Shown in pieces: positions 48,098 to 59,761 of a stretch of 64,000 bases of DNA (its first letter is position 1; the number at the start of each line of letters is the position of its first letter). The notes under the pieces were generated by a model, which searched no databases, had not been told where the DNA came from, and worked only from the letters and a program-made list of their open reading frames with translations. Both the position numbers and the translations under genes were made by a program. The stretch comes from Artocarpus heterophyllus (taxonomy: Eukaryota; Streptophyta; Magnoliopsida; Rosales; Moraceae): contig CM046349.1 of the NCBI GenBank assembly GCA_025403435.1, positions 18,002,004-18,066,003 on the forward strand, written 5' to 3'.

Positions 48098-49997
48098 TAT
48101 TGGAAAACAAGTACGCAGTGGAATTTTAAAAAAAATTTATGAATCAATGCATTTTCCAAAATATAAGTTTGACATGCTATATACATATATTAATGATAGA
48201 TCTTACTAACCTTTGTATGCTAAGGAGCACTAGCAATCAGTGAAGAGAAAGGCGTTCTAAAAGAGCCTAACCAACTGGTCTTCTTTGTTATCCTTTATTC
48301 ACGATTAGAGTGTGTGTGGGCACACATCGTGCAACTTTTTCTCTAGAGACTTTCCTTCCAACCAATTGAAAAGACCTAGAGCTAAGGTTCTTGATTGTGA
48401 ACAATAGCCCTCAGGGACTTTCAGAGTTTCTCACACTAGAGTACTCACTCTTAACTTCTTAACTGATCTAAATAACTGAGAAAACTCACCCCTTATTTAT
48501 AGAGGTCGGACCTGGGGTTAATCATTATCAGATAAGGCCTCATAAATTCGAATCTAGATCAACTTTTGATGATAATCACATCAAAAACACGTAATCAGAT
48601 TATTGTTAGATCGACAGGCCGAACTTGGAGATCGGCCTGCCGAACTTACTCCATTGGCAGGCTAAACTAGCAGATCGGCCTATTGAATTTGCAATAATAT
48701 GATCCCAAAGAATCTTTCATTTTTCGCCTGAAATTCTTTAGATAGAGCCTTAGTTTTAATTCAAATAACCTAATAGAGAAGTTATCTGATCAAAACAGCC
48801 ATATTTGGATAATCTCATAGAAAATAAATATTCTTGATAATTCAACATGTTTATCATGAATTAATTCACAAAATTAATTCAACTGATAAAAAGACATAAC
48901 TTATTTGATCCTATCGAATTTTAGTCAGTCTAATAATTTAACATAATTCACCAATTTGTTGGAAAAGCACACCGTATTGTTACAGGATTTATTATGAGCT
49001 AGCAAAGAAGGACCTGATGGACCTATATAGTTCAAGCTCCGATAATTATAAAATACAATATCCTAGATATATATTTCATAATTACCAACTGTAATGCTAC
49101 TCCACTAAAAGCTTAAAGCTGCACTCTCAAACTATATAAAATTACAAAGCTCTAAATAAGCTAAGTGTCCCTGACATATCATAATGTGTGGTATCCCTAA
49201 AAGATATTCATAATCGGCTTAAAAATAAATTCCATCTTACATTCTTGATTATTTTCATCTTACGTTCCATTATCTCACTATTGGAAAACTTACTATCCAA
49301 AGACAGTATACTATTCGGTTACACCTATGCATCCAAATGGTTAAGCACTCCAGTCTTCTAATTACAGGATAACGCATATAAGAAAATATCATTAACTCTA
49401 CATATCTATGAATAACAGGTCTACGCTATCAAGAGTTATGTCTGTAACGTACTGGCATATGTACCATGATAAAGTCAGGATATTACCCTTTGGTACATCA
49501 AAAGACATAAGTCAAGATAATGGGCCTATTAAAAATTTCAGGATTAAGACACAACACATATCATTGTCTAAAGTGAATTGATTTGCATAGACGGAATTAT
49601 TAAGCCAAACCAATTCAACTTTACGTCCTGATTTAATACATCGTCACCTATGATAATTTACCAATATTTCTACTCATGGAGTCTCACTTTGATGGCCAAG
49701 ACAAGCCATCTGCCGTTAGGATAAATAAAGCTCCCAACTTTATTCCCTCGATTACGGATCTTATGATTTAGACTATCACATTTAGAATCTTGTCTTTGCA
49801 TAATCTGTCCATCATAGGCATGATTCTTTAAAGGTTTAGACTGACAGACTTAGACTTTTGTTTGCTTATCATACATTCAACAGATATGAACCTAAAGTAA
49901 ACAGCATTTGGTATGAACAATAAATAAAATCTTTATTAATAAAATGTCTCCAAAAACATATTACAACATTTTACTCCTTAGGGCATCATGTCTGACA
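48098..49997 (-). repeat. 3' LTR of a truncated copia element
   Basis: 1900 bp; on the minus strand TGTCAGACATGATGCCC at 49997 through to CCAATA at 48098 (the expected CA end reads TA). It follows a polypurine tract, AAGTGGGAGAT (rc of 49998-50010). A TATA box (TATAAATA, minus) is at 48494-48501. It belongs to the same family as the solo LTR at 55407-57401 ('acatgctatat', 'gatcttactaacctttg', 'ccaactggtcttcttt'). Confidence 0.88.
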
Positions 49998-51760
49998 ATC
50001 TCCCACTTGCACTAAGTGAGAAAATGTGACATGTCTCACATCCCCATAGCCTCCACATGCCTCTTGAAAACTCTCGTAGTTAGTGTCTTTGTGAATAGAT
50101 TAGCTAAGTTGTCCTCTGATGCGATTTTGCATGCTACAACATGTCCGCCCTTAACAAAGTCCTTTATCAAATGGTACTTCAAATGAATATGTTTACTCTT
50201 CTTGTGAAATCTTGGTTCCTTAGCATTAGCTATCGCTATAGTGTTATCACAATATAGCGATACTGCTTTATCCATACCACGAACTACCTCAAGATCTCCA
50301 AGGAACTTGTGGAGCTATACTGCTTCTTTCAAGGCATCACTAGTTGCCACATTCTTGGCTTCAATTATTGAATCCCAAGTGCAATCCTGCTTGACATTTC
50401 TCCAAACAATGGCATTGCCGCCTAGACTAAACAAAAAACTAGAAGTCGATCTTCTCAAATTCAGGCAGGATTGAAAATTTGAATCAGTGTATCCTAGAGG
50501 TGTTAGACTCTCACCCGAATCCACAAGCATATATCCTCGAGTCCTTCTCAGGTACTTGAAAATATGCTTAACTGTAACCCAGTGGTCAGATCCTAGATCT
50601 GACTAAAATCGACTTACTATCTCGACCACATAACAAATGTCTGATCGTGTGCAAGGCATAGCATGCATGAGACTACCCACTGCCGAAGCATAAGGCACCT
50701 TCTTCATGTATTTTCTTTCTTCTTCAGGCTTTAGCAAGTCTTTCTTAGAAAGAGTAATTCCAGACCTAGATGGATCTTGGAATTTTGCATTGCAAACCTC
50801 TTGAGAATGTTATCTATGTAGGCCGCTTGGGCTAAAGCTATCATTTTGTTCTTCTTATCCTGAAAGATCTAGTACTGAGAACATAATTAGCTTCACCCAA
50901 CTCTTTCATATCAAACTACTTGGTCAACCATAATTTAACTAATGACAATGCCCCAAGGTCATTGCCAATCAACAAAGTGTCATCTACATAGAGGAGTAGA
51001 AAAATCGCCTTCTCATCCTTAATGTGTTTGCAAACACATGGTTCATCTATGTTTTGTTTAAACCTATAAGTCTTAATCACCTAATCAAATCTTATGTTCC
51101 AAGAATCGAGAAGCCTGCTTAAGTTTATAAATTGACTTTAGCAATTTACAAACCTTATCCTCTTGACCCTTAGCCTTGAACTCGCCTAGCTGTACCATAG
51201 ATATAGACTCATCAAGAGAGCCATTCAAAAAAGCCATCTTGACATCCATCTATCAAATCCTGTAGTCGAGAGTGGCAGCTATGGATAAAAGAATGCGGAT
51301 GGACTTAAGCATGGCTATAGGTGAAAAGGTTTCCTTGTAATCGATTCCTTCTTTTGTGTATATCCCTTAGCTACCAGTCTTGCCTTATAGGTTTTGACTT
51401 TCCCATATGCTCTTCTCTTTCTCTTGTAAATCCACTTACTCCCTATAGCTTTTACCTCTTTGAGAAGATCCATAAGTTCCCAGAAACGTTTAGTCTCCAT
51501 AGACTTCATCTCAATGTTCATGGCTCTTTCTAGAGTTTTAAATCAACATCCTCCATAGCCTCATCCTAAGTATAAGGATCCCTGTCATGTTCAACCGATT
51601 CAATCAAATAGGCTTCACTATTAAACATATACCTCATAGGTTGACGCCCGATCCTGCCACTACGACAAAGCCCCTTAGGTTGTTTTTCGACTTACATTGA
51701 TTGGATTGGTCTCTATCGGAACCCCTAGAGTGATCGAATCACTCAGCCAATTCCTTAAGT
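49998..51760 (-). pseudogene. Copia RT and RNase H, 3' part of pol only
   Basis: The RT begins with MNIEMKSMETKRFWELMDL and GSKWIYKRKR (51315-51521), has YVDDTLLIGND (about 50975-51000), and then SGESLTPLGYTDSNFQSCLN (50315-50530). RNase H follows with VSLYCDNTIAIANAKEPRFH, HLKYHLIKDFV and DNLANLFTKTLT (50036-50275). Upstream of about 51700 only a short LRRSGR-like tail is left; gag, protease and integrase are missing. YVDD is intact but frames are broken. Confidence 0.9.
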
Positions 51761-51765
51761 ACTAC

Positions 51766-51840
51766 AATTTATAAGGAAAAATTCATTAAGTAAATCCAAA
51801 TAAGTTTGGATTTAAATTAATAATTTCTTTTAGCATTACA
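51766..51840 (-). repeat. 3' LTR stub of the chromovirus
   Basis: TGTAATGCTAAAAGAAATTA on the minus strand matches the start of the 5' LTR at 63074. Homology ends at about 51766, where truncated copia sequence begins: the rest of this LTR was deleted, or lies elsewhere after rearrangement. Confidence 0.8.
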
Positions 51841-51859
51841 ATCTACCTTCCTTTAAAAA

Positions 51860-53220
51860 TTTTTGTCCTTGAAAATTAAAATAATTCTGGGTAGTTCTTT
51901 TGCATTTCATCCTCTTATTCCTAGGTTGCCTCTTCTACCTGCTGGTTGAGCCACAAGACTTTAACAAGTGGTATCTTCTTGTTCCTTAGTTCCTTCTCTT
52001 CCCGCACCAGTATTTGAACTGTTTCTCCTCATTAGGTTGGAGTACATGCGATGGATCTGGTACATATTTCTTTAGCATTAAAGCATGGAATACATTATGT
52101 ACTACTGCCAATTCAGGAGGCAAGGCTAATTTGTAGGCAACATTGCCCACCCTTTCTAGAATCTTATACGGTCTAATATACCTTGGACTGAGTTTACCTT
52201 TTTTCCTAAATCTTACTACCCTTTTCATTGGTGCTACCTTAAGAAAGACCAAGTTTCCTACCTAAAATTCTAAGGGTCTCCCTCGTCGGTTGGTGTAACT
52301 CTTTTATTGACGGTAAGTAGTATCCATTCGTTGATGGATTAACTTTACATCTTCTATTGTCTTTTGAATAAAGTCTGTTGTTGATAATGTCTTTTCCTTG
52401 GTTTCATACCAATGTAGAGGTGATCTACATTTCCTTCCATAAAGAGCATCATATGGAGCCATATCAATAGAAGCATGATAACTATTATTGTACGCGAATT
52501 CAACTAACTAAAGCTATTTATCCCATCCTTCCTTAAAGTCTAGCACATAGGCTCTTAACATATCTTCCTGGGTCTGAATAGTCCTTTCAGACTAACCATC
52601 TATTTGAGCATGAAAAGCTATACTGTAAATCAGCTTTATACCCATTGCTTTATGAACACTCTTCTAGAACTTAGGGGTGAATCGGCCATTGCGATCATAA
52701 ATAATGGATTTTGGTACTCCATGATATCTAACTATTTGAGCAACATATAGTTCAACTAGCTGTTTGCCAAAATTGCTAAGTTTAATGGGCAAAAAGTATG
52801 TAGATTTAGCTAATCTATCCACAATTGCCCATATAGCATCATGTCATCAAGTAGTTTTGCGTAATCCAGTCACGAGAACCATGGTTATTTTATCCCATTT
52901 CCATTCCAGAATTTCAATCTTCTGCAAGTTATTGATGTTGAGCCGTTACTTTTGGACATGTAAGGCATTTGCCAACAAACCGAATGATATCATTCTTCAT
53001 TCCATGCCATTAGTAATACTTCTTTAAGTCTCTGTACATCTTGGTAGCTCCCGAATGAACAGAATATAATGTTTCATGAGCTTTTCTAGTATCTATCTTT
53101 TTAAATCTTCCTCATTCGAAATATTATAGTGTAGAATGCCATATTCTAAGACATTTAACTCTACTCCCTTATTCTCTAGAGCTATGTTCTTAAGCCTGAG
53201 TAATGGAAAATCCGCTTGTT
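51860..53220 (-). pseudogene. Integrase with chromodomain (decayed)
   Basis: VGKCLTC (zinc domain Cys pair, about 52960), VDRLAKSTYFLPI (first Asp), GVPKSIIYDRNGRF (second Asp), FKEGWDK, NNSYHASIDMAPYDALYGRK and VFLKVAPMKRVVRF, with SPRYIRPYKILERVG and LALPPELAVVHNVFH. A chromodomain-like end follows after a frameshift: LVREEKELRNKKIPLVKVLW, QQVEEAT, EDEMQKNYPELF, with Trp codons changed to stops. Chromodomains bias integration to heterochromatin. Many stops are present. Confidence 0.9.
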
Positions 53221-53224
53221 GTCA

Positions 53225-54610
53225 TTCCTTCAGGTTCTCCAAAATGGTTGGTTAGAATGATAATTCAATTACTTTCCCTGTGATCATCTCAATTCCTGAT
53301 TCTACCAGGCCTTTCTGAAGAAGTCTTGGTAACAGTTGCATTGTTATAAAAGGAGATGCTGCTCTTCTGGTTGAGCGTGTCAGCTACTCAGTTAGCTTTT
53401 TTGGCAGTGATATAAGATTTCATAGTCATAATATTTAACCAATTCAAGCCATCTTTGTTGCCTCATTTTAAGTTCCTTTTGAGTGAAAATATACTTAAGG
53501 CTTTGATGGTCAAAAAATATCTTGCATTTAGTCCCAAATAAGTAGCAACACCAGATATTTAATGTGAACACTACCATTGCTAACTCTAAATCATGAGTTG
53601 GATAGCTCCTTTCATGATTTTTTAGTTGCCGAGATGCATATGCGATCACCTTCTATTTGTATAAGTATAGCTCCTAAGCCTATGTTTGACGTATCATTGT
53701 AGATCATAAAATTCCCCAAATTTGGATTAGGTATAGTTAATAAGGACGTGCATGTAAGTCTTCTCTTTGACTCCTAAAAACTTTCTTCGCACTTCTCTGC
53801 TCATTCATATTTTTTCCTTTTCGAGTAAGGGCTGTGAGCAATGTTGCAAGTCTAGAAAATCCCTCAACAAAACACTGATAATACCCTACTAATCCAAGGA
53901 AACTCCTGATCTCAATAACCTTTTTCGATGTTGGCCACTTGTTTATAGCTTCAATTTTAGTAAGATCAATAGAAACTCTATCTCATGATATCACATGTCC
54001 TAAGAAATGGACTTTTTCCAGCCAAAATTCACATTTTGAGAATTTGGCAAATAGTTGATGTTTTCTTAATAGCTAAAGTGCAATTCTAAAATGCTTCTCA
54101 TGCTCTTTAGAGTTCTTGAATAAATCAAAATATTGTCAATAATAACGATGACAAATTTATCGAGGTAGTCCTTGAAAACTTGTTTCATTAGGTTTATAAA
54201 CACTAACGGGCCGTTAGTTGATCCAAATGGCACAATGCAAAACTTGTAATGCCCATAGCATGTTCAAAATGCCGTCTTTAGTACATCTTCCTTCTTGACT
54301 CAGAATTGGTGATATCCAAAGCACAAGTCAATCTTTGAGAACACAACTATTTTTTTAGTTGATCAAATAGATCATCGATTCTCAGAAGAGAATACTTGTT
54401 CTTGATCGTGACTTTATTCAGTTCTTGGTAGTCGATGTACATTCATAAAGGTCCATCTTTCTTCTTAACAAACAACACTAGTGCTCTTCATGACGAATGG
54501 CATGGCTAGATATTATTAAGCAATTCCTGCAGCTGAATTTGGAGTTCCTTAAGTTCTACTAAAGCCACACGATAAGGTGTTTTTGAAATCAGAGAAATAC
54601 TAGTGCCAAT
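53225..54610 (-). pseudogene. RT and RNase H of the chromovirus (decayed)
   Basis: RT pieces run from about 54610 down to 53700. The catalytic motif region reads [14 protein letters not shown] (about 54110-54160), where the second Asp of the IDD motif is Asn. RNase H at 53392-53649: [59 protein letters not shown]. Stops separate the pieces. Confidence 0.9.
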
Positions 54611-54789
54611 TCGATCTCAAACAAATATTCTTGTTCTAGAGGTAATCTTAACAGTTCGTCTGGAAACACATCGATAAATTGTTTTATTATTGGAACATTC
54701 TTTGGTCTTAACTGAGTTTCCTGATCTTTATTTACCAGATTCATAAGGTAACCTATGCATCCACTATTCAACAACTTCTTTGCCTTCAA

Positions 54790-55401
54790 AGCAAATATTA
54801 GCACTTTTGGAGTCTTAAAGGTCTTTCCAATATATGCAAACTTCTCGCTTCTAGTTGGTCTAAATGTAACTTTGTGATGTCGGCAATTAATTTTGGCGAC
54901 ATAATTTCACAGGAAATCCATTTCTAAGATAACATTGTAATCTTTATATCGATTATTATTAAATTGATAAACAATTCCCTACCACAAATGATAATTGGTA
55001 TATGACGTAAGCAATAATTAAAGCTTAATATCTCTCCAAAAGGAAGTGTAGTCTTAAATATTTGATCTGTCCTATCTCTTTCAAATCTCATACATTTTGC
55101 AAATTTAAGTAATGCAAACGAATGTGCTGCTTCAGAATCAAATAAAACATAGGCATTAGTTTTGGCAACAAAAACCTAACCTATTATTACTATTGGGGTT
55201 TCAACATTGCCCTCACTCTTAGTATCGATGTAGATTTTCCCACTAAGTTTCCGAGCTTCTAGTTGGCCCTAACAAATATTAGGACTTTCAATCTATGCTT
55301 AGACTACATGAAACTGGGTTCCTAAAGACCTTTGTTGGTTCTTGTTAAATTGGTTCTAATTAGACTGGTTCTGAGGATTAAAGAAACAATTCTTGGCATA
55401 G
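54790..55401 (-). pseudogene. Aspartic protease of the chromovirus (decayed)
   Basis: AYVLFDSEAAHSFALLKFAK (about 55110-55170) is the active-site region; the Gly of the DSG motif is Glu. LKHIPIIICG-like sequence follows. The protease lies between RT and the gag zinc knuckle. Confidence 0.75.
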
Positions 55402-55406
55402 TGTCC

Positions 55407-57401
55407 TGTTGGAAAAAGAGTGCACAGTAGAAATTTAAAACTTTTATTTATATATCAGAGTAATTTCCAAAAACACAAGTTTGACATGCTATATGTATAA
55501 ATTAACCAGATCTTACTAACCTTTGTGTACCGAAGAACCTCTGCAACCTATGAAGAGAAGTAACGTTCTAGAAGAGCCTCAACCAACTGATCTTCTTTGC
55601 TATTCTCTATCCACAACCGGAGTGAGTGTGGGCTCACACGTACAGCTCTTCCACCGGTGACTCTCCTTCTAACCAATCGAGAGAACCCAAAGCAAGTGTT
55701 CGTGATTTGTGAACAAAGCTCTCAGAGAGTTTTCAGATTCTTAGTAGCAGAGTATTACTCTTAATCTCTCAATTGATCTGAGTAACATGTGAAAATCACT
55801 CCCTTTTTATAAAGATTGGTCCTGAGGTCAGTCCTTATTAGATTAGGTCTCAAAAACTCAAAACAGAATCAAGTTCGAATCAATATCTGATAAGATCTGC
55901 GTAGAAATGCGTAATCTTATCCTTCGCTGATCGGTAGGCCGAACACGTAGACCGACAGGCCGAACTGCCGCGTAAACATCTATACGAATCTTTTATTTTT
56001 CACTCGAGATTCTATTGGAAAAAGTCTTAGTTTTAATTCAAATAACCCAATAGAAAAGTTATCTGATCAAAACAACTTTACCAAGATAATCTCTAAGAAA
56101 ATAAATCAATTCACAATAATTCTACAAGTTTATCTTGATCTAATTTATTCAATTAAATCAACCGAAAAACAAACAAGAATTATCCGATCCCAATAATTCA
56201 ACAACTTTATCTAGAATTAATTTTATCACAAAATTAATTCAACCAACAAACAAACATGAATTATTTGATTCTTTCAAATTTTAAACCTATCTGACAAATC
56301 CGACATAAGTCATCAATTATTGAAAAAGCACGCCGTATCGTTACAGGATTTTGTGAGCTAGCAAAGGGGACCAAAATGGACCTACATAGTTCAAGCTCTC
56401 GATAATTATGAAACCCAATATCCCAGATATATATTTCATAATTATCAACTCCAACGCTACTCCACTAAAAGTTTGAAGCTGCACTCTCAAACTATATAGA
56501 ATTACAAAGCTCGTATAGCTAAGTCTCCATGACATATCATAGTGTATCGTATCCCCATATGATAATCCATAATCGGCTTAAGGACAAGTTCTGTCTTACC
56601 TTTTTGATTATTTTTATCTTATGTTCCATCATCTCACCATCAGAAAACTTACTATCCAAAGATAGTATACCATTTGGTTACACATATGTATCCAAATGGT
56701 TGAGCACTTCAGTTTTCCAATTACAGGACAACGCATATAAGAGGATATCATTACTCCTAAAGAGGAGCTATGGATTCCATATCTATGAATAACAAGTCTA
56801 CGCCATCAAGAGTCATGCCTCTATCGTACCGGCATGCATACCACTATTAAGATGTGGGTGTCACCCTTTGGTACATCAAAAGACATAAGTCAAGACAACG
56901 GGCCCACTATTCATCTCAGGATTAAGATACAACACAAATGATTGTCTAAAGTGAATCGATTCACAGGGACAGAATTATTAATCCCAATCAATTCACTTTA
57001 TGTCCCGATCCAACACATTGTCACCTATGTCAACATGCCAATGTTTCTATTCACGGAGTCTACGTCCGATGGTCAAGACAAACTATCTCCCAAAAGGGAT
57101 ATAGACAACATAACAATCTTTGCATGAATAAAGCACCCAACTTTATTCCCTCGATTGCAGATCTTATGTTTTAGACCATCACCTTAAGAATCGTGTCTTC
57201 CGCATAATCCGTCCATCATATGCCCAATTCTTAAGGTTTAGATCGATAGTCTCAGACTATTGTTTGCTTAACATACATTCAACAAATATGAACGTAAAGA
57301 GGACAAGATTTGGTACATAAATAATGAATAAATTCTTTATTGATAAAAATATCTCCAAAAACTTATTACATTTTTACTCCCTAGGGCATACATGTCTAAC
57401 A
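55407..57401 (-). mobile_element. Solo copia LTR inserted in the chromovirus gag knuckle
   Basis: 1995 bp; on the minus strand TGTTAGACATGTATGCCC at 57401 and CTTTTTCCAACA at 55407, with a perfect tgtcc duplication (55402-55406 and 57402-57406). TATA box TATAAAAA (minus) at 55804-55811. It belongs to the same family as the LTR at 48098-49997. The break lies inside HSKEGHYAKNC, the gag zinc-knuckle end, so the solo LTR is younger than the chromovirus. Confidence 0.94.
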
Positions 57402-57406
57402 TGTCC

Positions 57407-58414
57407 TTCTTTGCTATGGATGAAATACTTATTAGTGCCAGCTTTATCTTCCCCCGCATGACTTTTCCCACATTGCTTACATATGGGTTTATTATTCCTT
57501 CCAATTTTTATCCTCTTCTAGGGTTGACCCTTTTGATTCCCTTGGCTACTTCCATGCCATTTCCTCTTGTTATTACGATTGCCATCACATCTAGGCTAGT
57601 TGTCTTGAGTCTGTCCCTGTCCTAGGTTACCACCTTGTTCTTTTACTTGTGAGGCCTGATTTTGCTCAGCAAAGGCCCTTTCCTCTCTCTGAATTTTAAA
57701 GATCTTTGCTCTTTCTTCTTTATCACTGGAAATTCTAAATTCAGCTAAAGATGCATGTTTAATAGAGTCTTCTACATCCTTGGGTGCTTGACACCCACGG
57801 TTAACAATAAGCACAATGTCAATACAGAACATCCTCATTAACCTTCTTATCCTTTTTCAGAGAGTAGGCACTAGTTTGGGACAGAGACATGTCAATTACT
57901 TAAACCTCTTCATAGCCTCAGTTACTAATAGATTACCTTGCTTCAACATTGAAATAGGCTCTTTTGAATTCCACAACGAATTCTGACATGTTCCATTGGT
58001 TCCCACCATCTACTTACATCTTTGGTGAGATAAAAGGAAGCACATAAAATCTTTTCACAACCATTGAGTCCTATAAACTTCAAGACTCTCTATGTTGGTA
58101 AGCCAATCGTCTGCATCCAATGGATTTCTAGAACCATCAAATTCTGGGACTTTCATTTGTTGAAATTTTTCATAAAAATCAGTGATAGGAACTGCAGAAG
58201 TTACTAGGACCACTGGTTCTACTGTGGTGCTAGTGGTACTGGTGCTAAAGGGTCCACATATACTGAGGGCACAAGGTTTTGATAAGTTAGTTGCTCACAT
58301 AGTCATTGCATCTCTTACTCCTGAGCTCGAAGCTTTTGTTGTAACTCAGTAATTAGAATCATTAATTCTAGGTTTGAAGGACCTCCAGAGGTCTCAGGCA
58401 ATATTGCCAGTTAA
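57407..58414 (-). pseudogene. gag 2 of the chromovirus (zinc-knuckle gag)
   Basis: Starts near 58414 (MAGILPETSGGPSNLELMI), then LKFIGLNGCEKILCASFYLT, KDVSRWWEPMEHV, MSEFVVEFKRAYFN, and at 57596-57838 DVEDSIKHASLAEFRISSDK. The C-terminal knuckle is CKQCGKSHAG...HSKEGHYAKNC; two of its expected cysteines are replaced (Tyr, His). It is interrupted by the solo LTR right in the knuckle. Confidence 0.78.
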
Positions 58415-58829
58415 ATTCCTACCATAAAATAATAATATTACGTTAATATATATTGTTGACTTAATAAAATTAATCAAAATTTTTCTTAAGCCACACAAGT
58501 TCATAAAAAGAATGTAGACTATAATATAAACATAGCATTCTTTTATTACATACACTCTTTACACCTTTTGTTAATAAAACGTTACATATGTGGCTAGCAT
58601 ATCATACATAGTTAACTTACATACATAAGCTTTCATATCATTTCCAAGGGTAGTCATGTTCACCGAGCACTATGAACACCACTGTTGAGAATGATACTGC
58701 TTACCAAGGGTACATATATATAAGGTTAATAAAGTAAAATTTTGCTAGCCACATGGTTAAATACAAGCTCAAAACAAAAAGGCCATCAAAAAGGTCCATC
58801 CCTCCCAATTAGAGTCAACATCTGACTTG
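58415..58829 (-). other. Spacer between the two gag-like ORFs
   Basis: AT-rich, non-coding. It could be an untranslated spacer or remains of another insertion; no element ends were seen. Confidence 0.4.
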
Positions 58830-59609
58830 TGACTATTTATCGAATCCATCCTGGGTCTTCCTCCTCCTTGCAAAAGTTGGTGGTCTAGTCATCACTGACA
58901 TATATAGGCTCAATGGTCTAGGGACATAATCTATATCGGGCTCTACTTGATCGTCATCATCCTCATCCATATTCACAAGAAAATCATCGAGTGGAGCTAT
59001 CAAGTTCTATTCAGCATGTAGTATCTCAACAATGAAATCATTTAAACTAGGAAAATCTTGAGAATACTGGATCAGATTTTAAATTTCATCCAAGAAGTCA
59101 TGCCATATAAGATCATAAACTCGTCATAGAGATATTTTTGGTGGAATTATTGGTGCTATGGTGCGATGGAATCTCATGATGTAGTGTTCCATGGATTCTC
59201 CCATATATCTACCCCATATCACTTTGAAACGTATGTAGATTTGATAATGCCAATCAACCTAGATAAATGGATTAACTTGAACTGGTACCTCATCGGTAGG
59301 TGGAGGTGGCTCTAGAGCAAATTTTTTAAAAATTTGTCCTTTAAAGCCTTGTCAATCATGGCTTTGTCCCCTTGTACCAAGCTCGATCCACCATGCTAAT
59401 GCTGCCCCTTGTCGTAGCCCTAAGGCCAATAGGACTTGTAGATGTGGTGGGTTATGGCACGATGCAAGGATAATCTTTATAGCATTGAACCATTCCAATA
59501 ATACCATAGGTTGTCAATTACCATTAAAACAAGTTGATACCATGTCATGGAAAGCTACACTGGCTTTTCTGACAGCATCCATGTAACGATCGTCAAGTGG
59601 AGCTGCCAT
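58830..59609 (-). pseudogene. gag-like ORF 1, upstream of the zinc-knuckle gag
   Basis: MAAPLDDRYMDAVRKASVAF at 59609, then QPMVLLEWFNAIKIILASCH, VLLALGLRQGAALAWWIELG, FKGQIFKKFALEPPPPTDEV, YIRFKVIWGRYMGESMEHYI and MRFHRTIAPIIPPKISL. The AWW...F..FK..F core and the 'ESMEHYIMRFHR' step are gag-type. It begins 150 bp after the PBS, exactly where gag is expected, yet a second gag follows at 58414. In-frame TGA codons and one frameshift are present. Confidence 0.6.
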
Positions 59610-59747
59610 TAAATATATTTATCTTGATTAGTATTATATTCATGTATAAGAAAACATTCTAGTATTCTTTTATTTAAAATTAAGCTATCTTACTTGGGCT
59701 ATCGTAGATCGACATGTGGCAATTTATAGTAGGATGGCAGGATACCG

Positions 59748-59759
59748 ACTCTGATACTA
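59748..59759 (-). promoter_or_regulatory. Primer-binding site of the chromovirus
   Basis: TAGTATCAGAGT on the minus strand, two bases from the LTR edge; it matches the initiator-methionine tRNA type (TGGTATCAGAGC) at ten of twelve positions. Confidence 0.75.
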
Positions 59760-59761
59760 AC

